A DNA stretch of 64,000 bases from UBA10649 sp963749905 (GTDB lineage: Bacteria; Actinomycetota; Actinomycetes; S36-B12): NCBI GenBank assembly GCA_963749905.1, contig CAVVOF010000006.1, positions 186,001-250,000 of the forward strand, written 5' to 3'. A program made the translations under genes and the position numbers. Positions 15,862-25,162 of this stretch are shown piece by piece (positions within the stretch are counted from its first letter, which is position 1; each line of letters begins with the position of its first letter). The notes under the pieces were generated by a model that saw only the letters and a program-made list of their open reading frames with translations, searched no databases and had not been told where the DNA came from.

Positions 15862-17195
15862 TCGCCAGCCCCGGGACCGGTCGCCGGCCGGTTGGCGAAC
15901 CGCACCCGGACGGCGTCGCCGTGCGCCGGCAGGTCCTCGGCCGCGGAGAGCGCCAGCACGTGCGGGGCGACGTCGCGCAGGGCGTTCTCGTCGTACTCGA
16001 CGACATGGATGCCGCGCAGGAAGGACTGCACCGAGAGGCCGGACGAGTGCCGCGCCGACCCGGCGGTCGGCAGGACGTGGTTCGACCCGGCCGCGTAGTC
16101 GCCGAGCGAGACCGGCGCGTAGGTGCCGACGAAGATGGCGCCCGCGTTGCGCACCCGCATCGCCCACTCCCGCGCGTCCCGCGTGTGGATCTCCAGGTGC
16201 TCCGCGGCGTAGGCGTCGACGATGCGCAGGCCCGCCTCGAGGTCATCGACGATCACGATCGCGCTCTGGGTGCCGGCGACGGCCTCGCGGATCCGCTCCA
16301 CGTGCTTGGTCGCGGCGATCTGCGTGGCCAGCTCGACCTCGACCGCCTCGGCCAGCGCGACGGAGTCCGTCACGAGGACCGCAGCGGCGATGACGTCGTG
16401 CTCCGCCTGGCTGATCAGGTCAGCGGCCACGTGCGCCGGATCCGCGGTGTCGTCGGCCAGGATCATGACCTCGGTCGGACCGGCTTCGGAGTCGATCCCG
16501 ATGATGCCCTGGAGCGCTCGCTTGGCCGCAGTGACGTAGATGTTGCCCGGCCCGGTCACCAGGTCGACCGGCGCGCAGCGGCCTCCGTCCGGCAGGTCCA
16601 CGCCGAAGGCCAGCATGGCGACGGCCTGGGCTCCGCCGACGGCGTACAGCTCCTCGATGCCGAGCAGCGAGCAGGCCGCCATGATCGTCGGGTGCGGCCA
16701 GCCGCCGTGGTCACGCTGCGGCGGGGACACCACCGCCAGGGAGGCGACCCCGGCCACTTGCGCGGGCACCACGTTCATGACCACCGAGCTGGGGTAGACC
16801 GCGCGTCCGCCCGGGACGTACAGGCCGACGCGGTCGACGGGCAGCCAGCGCTCAGTGACCGTGCCCCCGGGGACCACGACCGTCGTCACATCGGTGCGCC
16901 GCTGGTCCTCGTGCACTCTGCGGGCCCGTGCGATCGACTCCAGCAGCGCCGCGCGCACATCCGGGTCGAGTTCGTCGGCGGCCTGCGTGAGCCGCTCGAC
17001 GGGGACCCGCAGGGCGGGCGGACGGACGCCATCGAGCTTCTCGGTCCACCGCAGCACCGCCGCGGCGCCGTCAGTGCGCACGTCGCCGATGATCGGCCGG
17101 ATCCGCTCACCGGCGTCGGCCACGTCCATGGCGCCGCGGGGCACGACCTCACGCGGATCGGCGTGCGAGCCGCGAAGGTCGATGCGACGGATCAC
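15858..17195 (-). CDS. hisD: Histidinol dehydrogenase
   Basis: HisD performs the last two oxidations to histidine with two NAD. 445 residues; recognisable blocks are VGLYVPGGRAVYPSS, YAVGGAQAVAML, TGPGNIYVTAAKR, the zinc/active-site region DLISQAEHD, EHLEIHTRDA and GSNHVLPTAG. First gene of the hisD-C-B-H-A-F run. The GTG start is only 22 bases from the divergent gene at 17,218; a TAAGGT hexamer ends six bases before this GTG, fitting leaderless transcription. Confidence 0.97.
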   Translation of the reverse strand: MIRRIDLRGSHADPREVVPRGAMDVADAGERIRPIIGDVRTDGAAAVLRWTEKLDGVRPPALRVPVERLTQAADELDPDVRAALLESIARARRVHEDQRRTDVTTVVVPGGTVTERWLPVDRVGLYVPGGRAVYPSSVVMNVVPAQVAGVASLAVVSPPQRDHGGWPHPTIMAACSLLGIEELYAVGGAQAVAMLAFGVDLPDGGRCAPVDLVTGPGNIYVTAAKRALQGIIGIDSEAGPTEVMILADDTADPAHVAADLISQAEHDVIAAAVLVTDSVALAEAVEVELATQIAATKHVERIREAVAGTQSAIVIVDDLEAGLRIVDAYAAEHLEIHTRDAREWAMRVRNAGAIFVGTYAPVSLGDYAAGSNHVLPTAGSARHSSGLSVQSFLRGIHVVEYDENALRDVAPHVLALSAAEDLPAHGDAVRVRFANRPATGPGAGE

Positions 17196-17217
17196 GCGCT
17201 TACCTTACGCTGCCGGG
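17196..17217. promoter_or_regulatory. Compact divergent promoter region hisD / Lon-domain gene
   Basis: The 22-bp space between the two divergent starts contains CTTACCTTACG. Read one way it holds TACCTT, read the other way TAAGGT; both fit the TANNNT -10 pattern and they overlap. The minus-strand hexamer is six bases from the hisD GTG. No good -35 is evident on either side because those would lie inside the opposite coding region. Assignment is tentative. Confidence 0.4.
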
Positions 17218-17946
17218 ATGCCCGTCCCGCTTCCGCTGTTCCCGCTGAACACGGCCCTCGTGCCGGGCCTGGTCCTGCCCCTGCACATCTTCGAGCCCCG
17301 CTACCGCGAGCTCGTGGAGCAACTCCTCGAGGTGCCCGACGAGGACGCGCGGGAGTTCGGCATCGTCGCTGTCCGCGACGGCTACGACGTCGAGCGTGAC
17401 GGGCTCGAGGCCCTGTACCCCATCGGCACCGCCACCGCCCTGCGGCAGGCCGATCAGCTGCCCGACGGCCGTTTCGACATCGTCACCACCGGCACCCGTC
17501 GGTTCCGGATCCTGGACGTCGACCTGAGCCAGCCGCTCGCCGTCGCCTCGGTGGAGTTCCTCGACGACGTCACCGACCCGGCCGACGACCTGCTGGCGCA
17601 GCAGGTGGCGCGCGGCTTCGTCCGCTACCGCGCGGCGCTGAGCGGTCAGGTGGTCTCCGATGAGGAGGCGGAGGTCGCCGCAGCCATGGGCGACACCACG
17701 GGGAGCAACGACGAGGACGAGGGCGACGACACCGACCTGCCCACCGACCCGACCGTGCTGTCGTACCTGGTGACGGCGGCCATGGTGCTGCCGGTCGACG
17801 AGCGCCAGCGGCTGCTCGCAGCCGACACCACCGGCGATCGCCTCGTGCTGGCCCGCGCCCTGCTCACCCGCGAGACCGGCCTGATCACCGCGCTCGCGGC
17901 GGTGCCGGCCATCGATCTCGGCATGGCTCCCCCCACGGTGAACTGA
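17218..17946 (+). CDS. LON peptidase substrate-binding domain protein
   Basis: 242-residue protein consisting of the LonN / substrate-binding domain without the AAA or peptidase parts: MPVPLPLFPLNTALVPGLVL followed by LHIFEPRYRELV is the signature. An acidic insert (SNDEDEGDDTDLPTD) lies near residue 160 and may be a linker. Stand-alone LonN proteins are common in bacteria; their role is unclear. The downstream deacylase starts immediately after its stop, so the two form a bicistron. Confidence 0.85.
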   Translation: MPVPLPLFPLNTALVPGLVLPLHIFEPRYRELVEQLLEVPDEDAREFGIVAVRDGYDVERDGLEALYPIGTATALRQADQLPDGRFDIVTTGTRRFRILDVDLSQPLAVASVEFLDDVTDPADDLLAQQVARGFVRYRAALSGQVVSDEEAEVAAAMGDTTGSNDEDEGDDTDLPTDPTVLSYLVTAAMVLPVDERQRLLAADTTGDRLVLARALLTRETGLITALAAVPAIDLGMAPPTVN

Positions 17947-18435
17947 GTGGCTCGGAAGGACAGCGCCGGCACGCCCGCCACCGTCGCGCTGACGCAGGCC
18001 GGGATCGCCTTCACGGTGCACTCGTACGCTCACGACCCTCGGGCGGGGTCCTACGGGGCTGAGGCGGCGCAAGCGCTGGGGCTGACCACTGACGAGGTGT
18101 TCAAGACGCTGATGGCGCTCGTGGACGGCACGCCGACCATCGCGGTGGTGCCGGTCAGCGGGTCGCTCGACCTCAAGGCGCTGGCTGCCGCCGCCGGCGG
18201 GCGCCGCGCCGAGATGGCCGAACCGGCACTGGCGGAGCGGCTGACCGGCTACGTCGTCGGCGGCATCTCCCCGATCGGGCAGAAGCGGGCGCTGCCGACC
18301 TTCGTCGACGAGACGGCCGCGTTGTTCGACGTCGTCTACGTCAGCGGCGGGCGACGCGGCCTCGATCTCGGACTGGCGCCGGACGACCTGGTGACCGTCA
18401 CCGATGGCCGGTACGCGCCGATCGCCCGCGACTAG
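17947..18435 (+). CDS. ybaK: YbaK-type aminoacyl-tRNA deacylase
   Basis: Trans-editing hydrolase related to E. coli YbaK, which clears Cys-tRNA(Pro). 162 residues; FTVHSYAHDP, GLTTDEVFKTLMALVDG (conserved Lys of the active site), VPVSGSLDLKALA, GGISPIGQKRALPTFVD and the C-terminal GLDLGLAPDDL are family blocks. GTG start directly follows the previous stop with no gap. Substrate specificity (Cys-tRNA(Pro) versus other) is inferred from the family. Confidence 0.88.
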   Translation: MARKDSAGTPATVALTQAGIAFTVHSYAHDPRAGSYGAEAAQALGLTTDEVFKTLMALVDGTPTIAVVPVSGSLDLKALAAAAGGRRAEMAEPALAERLTGYVVGGISPIGQKRALPTFVDETAALFDVVYVSGGRRGLDLGLAPDDLVTVTDGRYAPIARD

Positions 18436-18482
18436 GGTGGCTGAGACACCGATAGAGGTGTCGCCGACCGAGGAGAACGCGG

Positions 18483-20084
18483 ATGCGCAGATGGCTGCCT
18501 CTCGTGGCGCTGGCGATGGCCCAGTTCGTGATGGTCCTCGACCAGTCCGTCATGAACGTGTCCATCAGCACCCTGGTCGATGACTTCGACACGACGGTGA
18601 CCACGATCCAGGGGGTCATCACCCTCTACTGCCTGACCATGGCGATGTTCATGCTCACCGGCGGAAAGATCGGCGACATCATCGGCCGCCGCCGGGCGTT
18701 CGTCATCGGCCTCGTCATCTACGGCACCGGCTCGGCGATCACCGCGATCGCCCCGTCGGTGGCGGTTCTGGCCTTCGGCTGGTCGATCCTCGAGGGACTC
18801 GGCGCCGCCCTCGTCATGCCCGCGCTCGTGGCCCTGATCGCCGGCAACTACGAAGGCAAGGAGCGCAACGCCGCGTATGCCGTCATCGGTGGCGTGGCCG
18901 GGGCAGGCATCGCCATCGGGCCGATCCTGGGCGGGTGGGCGACGACCGAGCTCTCGTGGCGCGTCGTCTTCGTCGGCGAGGTCGTCCTCGTCCTGGTCAT
19001 CCTGGCCATGTCCCGCTTCGTGCACGACGCCGAGCGGCCGCTCCCCCTGCCTCGACTGGACGCCGTCGGCACCGTCCTCTCCGCCGCCGGGCTCGGGCTG
19101 GTCGTGCTCGCGGTCCTTCAGTCCAGCGTGTGGGGCTGGGTGCAGCCCAAGGAGTCGCCGATCGAGCCGTTGGGCTTCTCGCTCACCCTGTTCGTGCTCG
19201 CCGGCGGCGGGGTGCTGCTGTGGGCCTTCGTCGCCTGGCAGCGGCACCGCGAGCGCATCGGCAGCGACCCCCTGGTCCACCTCGACCTGGTCAAGATCCC
19301 CCCGCTGCGTGCCGGCCTGTTCGGGCTGCTGAGCCAGAACCTGATCCTGATGGGCGTCTTCTTCACCGTTCCGCTCTACCTGCAGCTGGTGCTCGGCATG
19401 AATGCGCTCGAGACCGGCGTCCGGATGCTCCCGGTGTCGATCGCGATGTTCATCGCGGCCGCCCTCGGCGCCCGGCTCGCCTCCCGATTCAGCGTCCGCG
19501 GGATCGTGCGCACCGGACTGTGGATCACGCTCGCCGCGATCCTCATCCTGATCGGCACCGTCCAGCCCACGATGGCGGACACCGCATTCGCGATGTCGAT
19601 GGCACTGCTCGGCACCGGCATGGGCCTGTTGGCGTCGCAGCTCGGGAAGGTGGTGCAGGCGTCGGTCGACAGCTCCGGACGCGGCGAGGCTGGCGGCCTG
19701 CAGTTCACCAGTCAGCAGCTCGGCTCGTCACTCGGGGTGGCCCTGATCGGCGCCATCGTGCTCGGCGGTTTGACGAGCACCTTCGTCGCCAACGTCGAGG
19801 AGAACCCGAGCCTCAGCGCCGCCGTGTCCGAGCAGATCGGCGTGCGCGTGTCGTCGGGACTGGACTTCGTGTCGTCGGACCAGATCGCGGCGGCGGCCAC
19901 GGATGCCGGACTCGACGAGCCGACGACGGATGCGCTGGTGTCCGACTACGAGCAGGCACAGCTCCGGGCACTCAAGGCCGGGTTGCTGGCGGCGGCCCTG
20001 CTCGCGCTGTTCTCGCTGCCGTTCACCCGCGAGCTCCCGCACGGTGAGCCGGCGCCCGTGGACGCGACGACGACGTCAGCCTGA
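18483..20084 (+). CDS. MFS drug exporter, DHA2 (14-helix) family
   Basis: Proton-coupled exporter of 533 residues with 14 predicted helices. Diagnostic pieces: helix 1 with LDQSVMNVSISTL, the loop 2-3 motif GGKIGDIIGRRRAFVIG, the motif C-like GAGIAIGPILGGW in helix 5, and SWRVVFVGE. A large loop between the last helices (about residues 435-480) is typical of EmrB/QacA proteins. RBS GAGGAGAA precedes ATG. Substrate cannot be predicted, and no regulator gene is adjacent. Its 3' end overlaps the convergent membrane-protein gene by nine bases. Confidence 0.9.
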   Translation: MRRWLPLVALAMAQFVMVLDQSVMNVSISTLVDDFDTTVTTIQGVITLYCLTMAMFMLTGGKIGDIIGRRRAFVIGLVIYGTGSAITAIAPSVAVLAFGWSILEGLGAALVMPALVALIAGNYEGKERNAAYAVIGGVAGAGIAIGPILGGWATTELSWRVVFVGEVVLVLVILAMSRFVHDAERPLPLPRLDAVGTVLSAAGLGLVVLAVLQSSVWGWVQPKESPIEPLGFSLTLFVLAGGGVLLWAFVAWQRHRERIGSDPLVHLDLVKIPPLRAGLFGLLSQNLILMGVFFTVPLYLQLVLGMNALETGVRMLPVSIAMFIAAALGARLASRFSVRGIVRTGLWITLAAILILIGTVQPTMADTAFAMSMALLGTGMGLLASQLGKVVQASVDSSGRGEAGGLQFTSQQLGSSLGVALIGAIVLGGLTSTFVANVEENPSLSAAVSEQIGVRVSSGLDFVSSDQIAAAATDAGLDEPTTDALVSDYEQAQLRALKAGLLAAALLALFSLPFTRELPHGEPAPVDATTTSA

Positions 20085-20579
20085 CCTGCGACGGGCACTC
20101 AGCCAGTCGGACAAGGCCAGCACGGTGACCACCGCGCTGGCTGCCAGCGGCCACATCAGGTACATCCCGGCCAGGGTCACCTCGAGCGGGGCATCCACGA
20201 CGAGCTCCTCGGACGTGGTCGCCACCAGCCCGTCGATGTCGACGGAACCGAGCCGCGTGCCCACGAACCACATGGCCGCCGTCCCGAGCGCGCCGGCCAG
20301 CAGGCCCGCGACCAGCACGCTGAACAGGTGCTCGCGCCGCATCGACGCCAGCCCGATGGTGACGAGGACGCCGGCGACCAGGGCCAGCGCACCGAAGGCC
20401 AGGTCGGCCGCCAGATAGCCCTCCGGCTCGAAGCCCTGCGGATAGCTCACGCCCGGTCCGATGACGACCGGCACTCGAGGTGCCAGCGCGGCCCACATCA
20501 CGCCGAGCCCGGCGCCGGCCAGCAGCCCGACGATCGCACCGGCGACGATGACTGCAGAGGCCTTCCGGGTGGTGCTCAC
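20076..20579 (-). CDS. Four-helix membrane protein of unknown function
   Basis: 167 residues with four hydrophobic segments: near residues 8-30 (VIVAGAIVGLLAGAGLGVMW), 60-78, 87-107 and 135-158. A periplasmic loop after the first helix contains the Pro/Gly-rich PVVIGPGVSYPQGFEPEGY. The layout resembles actinobacterial DUF2567-like proteins, but I cannot assign it firmly. Sits 22 bases downstream of the dnaE stop region on the opposite end of the exporter gene; no functional clue from neighbours. Confidence 0.7.
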   Translation of the reverse strand: MSTTRKASAVIVAGAIVGLLAGAGLGVMWAALAPRVPVVIGPGVSYPQGFEPEGYLAADLAFGALALVAGVLVTIGLASMRREHLFSVLVAGLLAGALGTAAMWFVGTRLGSVDIDGLVATTSEELVVDAPLEVTLAGMYLMWPLAASAVVTVLALSDWLSARRRSG

Positions 20580-20601
20580 CCCCGCATCCTCCCGCGGTGA
20601 G

Positions 20602-23600
20602 TCAGCCGAGGCACGCCGGGCCGAGCAGTGCCTTCAGGTCGCCGTACAGCGCCGGCGTCGGCGTCACCCGGTACCGGTCGTCGAGCCGCAGCACCGTCGT
20701 CTTGGCGCCGCCGGTCAGGTGCAGGTGCACCTCGGACGTGCCCGGGTGGGCGGACAGCACGTCCTTGAGCCGCTCGACCAGCGGCGGGATGCAGCGGGCC
20801 GCGGCCATCGACACTCGGACCGGACCGCTGACCGCCTCGCTCAGGTCGGGCTGCGTGACGTCCATCGCGACCAGTCGCACGCCGTCGTCGTCGCTGCGGT
20901 CGACGCGGGCCCGCACCACGACGACGGAGTCATCGATGAGCAGGGTGCTGACGGCGGCGTACGTCTGCGGGAACACCATGACGTCGACGGACCCCTCGAG
21001 ATCCTCCAGCGTGACGATCGCCCAGCTCGAGCCCTGCTTGGTGGTCTTGCGCTGCACGGCGGTGACCAGGCCACCGACCGTGGCCACGGTGCCATCGGCT
21101 CGCTCGTCCATCAGGACCGCGGCGATCGACCGGTCGGTCAACTGGGCCAGCAGGCCCTCGGCGCCGTGCAGCGGGTGATCGGACACGTACAGCCCGAGCA
21201 TCTCGCGCTCGTGCGCAAGCAGGACGGTCTTGTCCCACTCCCCGATCGGGATCTCGCTTCGCGGCATCGCACTGTCGGAGTCGTCCGCCTCGAGCCCGCC
21301 GAACAGGTCGAACTGCCCGTGCGACTCGGCGCGCTTGATGTCGACCGCCGCGTCCACCACCTGCTCGTGGATGGTCACCAGCCCCTTGCGGGTGTGGCCG
21401 AGCGAGTCGAAGGCGCCCGACTTGATCAGCGACTCCACCACGCGCTTGTTGCACACCGACGCGTCGACCTTCGCGATGAAGTCGTGGAAGTCGGCGAACC
21501 GGCCCACCCGGCGGCGGGTCGCGATGATCGAGTCGACCACATTGCCGCCCACGTTGCGGACGGCCGACAGGCCGAACCTGACGTCGCTCCCCCGCGGCGT
21601 GAAGTCGAAGTCGGAGTCGTTCACGTCCGGCGGCAGCACCTTGATGCCCATCTTGCGGCACTCGTTCAGGTAGACGGCCGACTTGTCCTTGTCGTCCTTG
21701 ACCGAGGTCAGCAGCGCGGCCATGTACTCGGCCGGGTAGTTCGCCTTCAGGAACGCGGTCCAGTAGGAGACCAGGCCGTAGCCGGCGGTGTGCGCCTTGT
21801 TGAACGCGTAGTCGGAGAACGGGACGAGGATCTCCCACAGCGTCTTGATCGCCGCGTCGGAGTAGCCGTTCGCCTTCATGCCCTCGCTGAACGGCACGTA
21901 CTCCTTGTCGAGGATCTCCTTCTTCTTCTTGCCCATGGCCCGACGCAGCAGGTCGGCCGCGCCGAGGGAGTAGCCGGCCAGCTTCTGCGCGATGGCCATG
22001 ACCTGCTCCTGGTACACGATCAGGCCGTACGTGTCGCCGAGGATGTCCGCGAGCGGCTCGGCGAGCTCGGGATGGATCGGCACCACCGGCTTGCGCTTGT
22101 TCTTGCGGTCCGCGTAGTCGTTGTGCGCGTTCGCGCCCATCGGTCCCGGCCGGTAGAGGGCGAGCACGGCGGAGATGTCCTCGAAGTTGTCCGGCTGCAT
22201 CGAGCGCAGCAGCGCCCGCATCGGCCCGCCGTCGAGCTGGAACACGCCGAGGGTGTCGCCGCGGGTCAGCAGCTCGTACGTCGGGCGGTCGTCGAGGGTG
22301 AGGTCCTCGAGCACGATGGTCTCGCCGCGGTTGGAGTCGATGTGCCGCAGGCAGTCGTCGAGGACGGTCAGGTTGCGCAGGCCGAGGAAGTCCATCTTCA
22401 GCAGGCCGAGGGACTCGCAGGCGCCCATGTCGAACTGGGTGATGACCGCGCCGTCCTGCTCGCGCCGCCAGACGGGGATCACGTCGAGGAGCGGCTCACG
22501 GCACAGGATGACGCCGGCCGCGTGCACGCCGGGCTGGCGCTTCAGGCCCTCGAGCCCCTTGGCGGTGTCGACCACCTTCTTCGCGTCGGGGTCGGAGTCG
22601 TACAGCGCGCGGAACTCCGCGGCCTCGCCGTAGCGTGAGCTGGTCGGGTCGAACGCCCCCGAGAGCGAGACGTCCTTGCCCATCACGGCCGGCGGCATGG
22701 CCTTGGTGATCCGGTCGCCGAGGGCGTACGGGTAGCCGAGGACGCGGGCGCTGTCCTTGACCGCCGCCTTCGCCTTGATCGACCCGTAGGTGATGATCTG
22801 CGCAACCCGCTCCTCGCCGTACTTCTCGGTCGCGTAGCGGATCATGTCGCCGCGCCGACGCTCGTCGAAGTCCATGTCGATGTCGGGCATCGAGACGCGC
22901 TCGGGATTCAGGAAGCGCTCGAACAGCAGGCCGTGCTTCATCGGGTCGAGCTCGGTGATGCCCAGGGCGTACGCGATCATCGCGCCGGCCGCGGACCCAC
23001 GACCGGGACCGACCCGGATGCCGTTCTCCTTGGCGTGGCGGACGAGGTCGGCCGTGACGAGGAAGTAGCCCGGGAAGCCCATCTGGATGATGACTCCGAC
23101 CTCGTACTCGGCCTGCGTGCGGACGGCGTCCGGCACAGCGCCCTTGTAGCGATGGAGCAGGCCGCGTTCGACCTCCTTGACCAGCCAGGACTCCTCCGAC
23201 TCACCGGCCGGCACCGGGAACTGCGGCATCAGGTTGGCGCCCTCGGCGAACTCGACCTCGCACCGCTCGGCGATGAGCAGCGTGTTCGAGCAGGCCTCGG
23301 GCAGCTCGGCCCACACCCGGCGCATCTCGTCGGCCGACTTGACGTAGAAGTCGCGGGCATCGAACCGGAACCGCTTGGGGTCGTCCATCGTGGTCCGGGT
23401 GCCGATGCACAGCAGCACGTCATGGGTGTCGGCGTCGTCGGCGTGCACGTAGTGCAGGTCGTTGGTGGCCACCAGCGGGAGGTCGAGCTGCTTGGCGATG
23501 CGCAGCAGGTCCTCGCGGAAGCGCCGTTCGATGGCCAGCCCGTGGTCCATGAGCTCGACGAAGTAGTTGCCCTGGCCGAGAATGTCGCGGAAGTCGGCCG

Positions 23601-24147
23601 CCGCCGCGAGGGCGCGGTCGTACTTGCCGGCCTGCAGCCAGCGGTTCACCTCGCCGCTCGGGCAGCCGGTGGTGCCGATCAGTCCGGACCCGTAGCGCTC
23701 GAGCAGTTCACGGTCGAATCGCGGCTTGAAGTAGTAGCCCTCGAGGCTCGACAGTGAGGACAGTCGGAACAGGTTGTGCATGCCGACCGTGTTCTCGGCC
23801 CACAGCGTCATGTGGGTGTAGCTCTGCTTGCCGCGACCGGCGCTCGCCTCGTCCGGGGTGCCTTCGTCGAAGCCGCCGCCGAAGTCGAACGGCCGGCGCT
23901 CGAAGCGGCCCTGAGGGGCGTAGTAGCCCTCGAGGCCGATGATCGGCTTGATGCCGTTGGCGCGGGCCTTGGTGTAGAAGTCGTACGCCCCGTAGAGGTT
24001 TCCGTGGTCGGTCATCGCCATGGCCGGCATGCCCAGCCGCTGCGCCTCCTCGAACAGGTCGGGCAGGCGGGCCGCACCGTCCAGCATCGAGTACTCGGTG
24101 TGCACATGGAGGTGCACGAACTGGTCGGACGGGGGCACGAGCCCCAC
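20602..24147 (-). CDS. dnaE: DNA polymerase III alpha subunit
   Basis: Replicative polymerase catalytic subunit, 1181 residues, DnaE1-type. The N-terminal PHP domain (FVHLHVHTEYSMLDG) is followed by the palm with catalytic carboxylates in PDIDMDFDERRR (about residue 420). Next come the fingers (GVHAAGVILCREPL, DFLGLRNLTVL), the FNKAHTAGYGLVSYW segment, a helix-hairpin-helix region and an OB fold (VATVGGLVTAV) near the C-terminus. The frame is intact. GTG at 24147 is the first start upstream of the PHP domain. In the same order as in other actinomycetes, rluD and lspA lie upstream on the same strand. Confidence 0.97.
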   Translation of the reverse strand: MGLVPPSDQFVHLHVHTEYSMLDGAARLPDLFEEAQRLGMPAMAMTDHGNLYGAYDFYTKARANGIKPIIGLEGYYAPQGRFERRPFDFGGGFDEGTPDEASAGRGKQSYTHMTLWAENTVGMHNLFRLSSLSSLEGYYFKPRFDRELLERYGSGLIGTTGCPSGEVNRWLQAGKYDRALAAAADFRDILGQGNYFVELMDHGLAIERRFREDLLRIAKQLDLPLVATNDLHYVHADDADTHDVLLCIGTRTTMDDPKRFRFDARDFYVKSADEMRRVWAELPEACSNTLLIAERCEVEFAEGANLMPQFPVPAGESEESWLVKEVERGLLHRYKGAVPDAVRTQAEYEVGVIIQMGFPGYFLVTADLVRHAKENGIRVGPGRGSAAGAMIAYALGITELDPMKHGLLFERFLNPERVSMPDIDMDFDERRRGDMIRYATEKYGEERVAQIITYGSIKAKAAVKDSARVLGYPYALGDRITKAMPPAVMGKDVSLSGAFDPTSSRYGEAAEFRALYDSDPDAKKVVDTAKGLEGLKRQPGVHAAGVILCREPLLDVIPVWRREQDGAVITQFDMGACESLGLLKMDFLGLRNLTVLDDCLRHIDSNRGETIVLEDLTLDDRPTYELLTRGDTLGVFQLDGGPMRALLRSMQPDNFEDISAVLALYRPGPMGANAHNDYADRKNKRKPVVPIHPELAEPLADILGDTYGLIVYQEQVMAIAQKLAGYSLGAADLLRRAMGKKKKEILDKEYVPFSEGMKANGYSDAAIKTLWEILVPFSDYAFNKAHTAGYGLVSYWTAFLKANYPAEYMAALLTSVKDDKDKSAVYLNECRKMGIKVLPPDVNDSDFDFTPRGSDVRFGLSAVRNVGGNVVDSIIATRRRVGRFADFHDFIAKVDASVCNKRVVESLIKSGAFDSLGHTRKGLVTIHEQVVDAAVDIKRAESHGQFDLFGGLEADDSDSAMPRSEIPIGEWDKTVLLAHEREMLGLYVSDHPLHGAEGLLAQLTDRSIAAVLMDERADGTVATVGGLVTAVQRKTTKQGSSWAIVTLEDLEGSVDVMVFPQTYAAVSTLLIDDSVVVVRARVDRSDDDGVRLVAMDVTQPDLSEAVSGPVRVSMAAARCIPPLVERLKDVLSAHPGTSEVHLHLTGGAKTTVLRLDDRYRVTPTPALYGDLKALLGPACLG

Positions 24148-24227
24148 CCTAGCCAGCGCAGGTGACGGCCGGGACCGACCACGCCGAGGATCGCCGGCGC
24201 GTCCGCAGACCGGCCGTCAGCGGGGGG

Positions 24228-25154
24228 TCAACTGCCGCCGCGGAGCAGGTCCAGGGCCCGCTGGAGGTCGGGTGGGTAGTCGCTCTCGAGGCAGATCCGC
24301 TCCCCGGTCGCCGGGTGCTCGAAGCACAGGCGCACCGCGTGCAACCACTGTCTCGTCAGTCCCACCCGCTTCGCCAGCACCGGATCCGCGCCGTAGGTCA
24401 GGTCGCCCACGCACGGATGCCGCAGGGCGGCCATGTGCACCCGGATCTGGTGCGTGCGCCCAGTCTCGAGGTGCACCTCGAGCAGCGAGGCGTGCGGGAA
24501 GGCCTCGAGGGTGTCGTAGTGGGTCACGGACGGCTTGCCCCCGCTGACCACCGCCCACTTGTAGTCGTGCTGGGGGTGCCGGTCGATCGGGGCGTCGATC
24601 GTGCCACTGAGCGGATCGCAGTGCCCCTGGACGACTGCGTGGTACACCTTGTCGACCGTGCGCTCCTTGAACTGCCGCTTCAGGCTGGTGTAGGCGCGCT
24701 CGCTCTTGGCCACCGCCATCACGCCCGACGTGCCGACGTCCAGCCGATGCACGATGCCCTGCCGCTCGGCCGCGCCGGAGGTGCTCACCCGATAGCCGGC
24801 CGCCGCCAGCCCCCCGACCACGGTGGGGCCGGACCAGCCCGGGCTCGGATGGGCGGCCACGCCGACCGGCTTGTCGACGACCACCACGTCGTCGTCGTCG
24901 AGGAGGATCCGCATGCCCGGCACCGGCTCGGGCGGTCCCTGCGGCTCGGCAGCCGGCTCGCGCAGGTCGACCGTCAGCAGCGAACCGGGCACCAGGCGGT
25001 CGGACTTGGTGCCGGGAACCCCGTCGACCAGCACCGCCCCGTCCGCGACCAGGTCGGCCGCGCGCGAGCGGGACAGGCCGAGCATCCGGGTGAGGGCGAC
25101 GTCCAGCCGTTCCCCGGCGAGGCCGTCGGGAACGGGGAGCAGGCGCTCACTCAT
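24228..25154 (-). CDS. rluD: RluA-family 23S rRNA pseudouridine synthase (RluD-like)
   Basis: 308 residues. An N-terminal S4 RNA-binding domain (ERLDVALTRMLGLSRSRAADL) precedes the pseudouridine synthase domain. The catalytic Asp is in GIVHRLDVGTSGVM, with YHAVVQGH, ETGRTHQIRVHMA and GDLTYGAD following. The ATG lies nine bases after the lspA stop, so the two are co-transcribed. Target uridines (1911/1915/1917 in RluD) are inferred from the family, not from sequence. Confidence 0.92.
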   Translation of the reverse strand: MSERLLPVPDGLAGERLDVALTRMLGLSRSRAADLVADGAVLVDGVPGTKSDRLVPGSLLTVDLREPAAEPQGPPEPVPGMRILLDDDDVVVVDKPVGVAAHPSPGWSGPTVVGGLAAAGYRVSTSGAAERQGIVHRLDVGTSGVMAVAKSERAYTSLKRQFKERTVDKVYHAVVQGHCDPLSGTIDAPIDRHPQHDYKWAVVSGGKPSVTHYDTLEAFPHASLLEVHLETGRTHQIRVHMAALRHPCVGDLTYGADPVLAKRVGLTRQWLHAVRLCFEHPATGERICLESDYPPDLQRALDLLRGGS

Positions 25155-25162
25155 GCGTGCGC

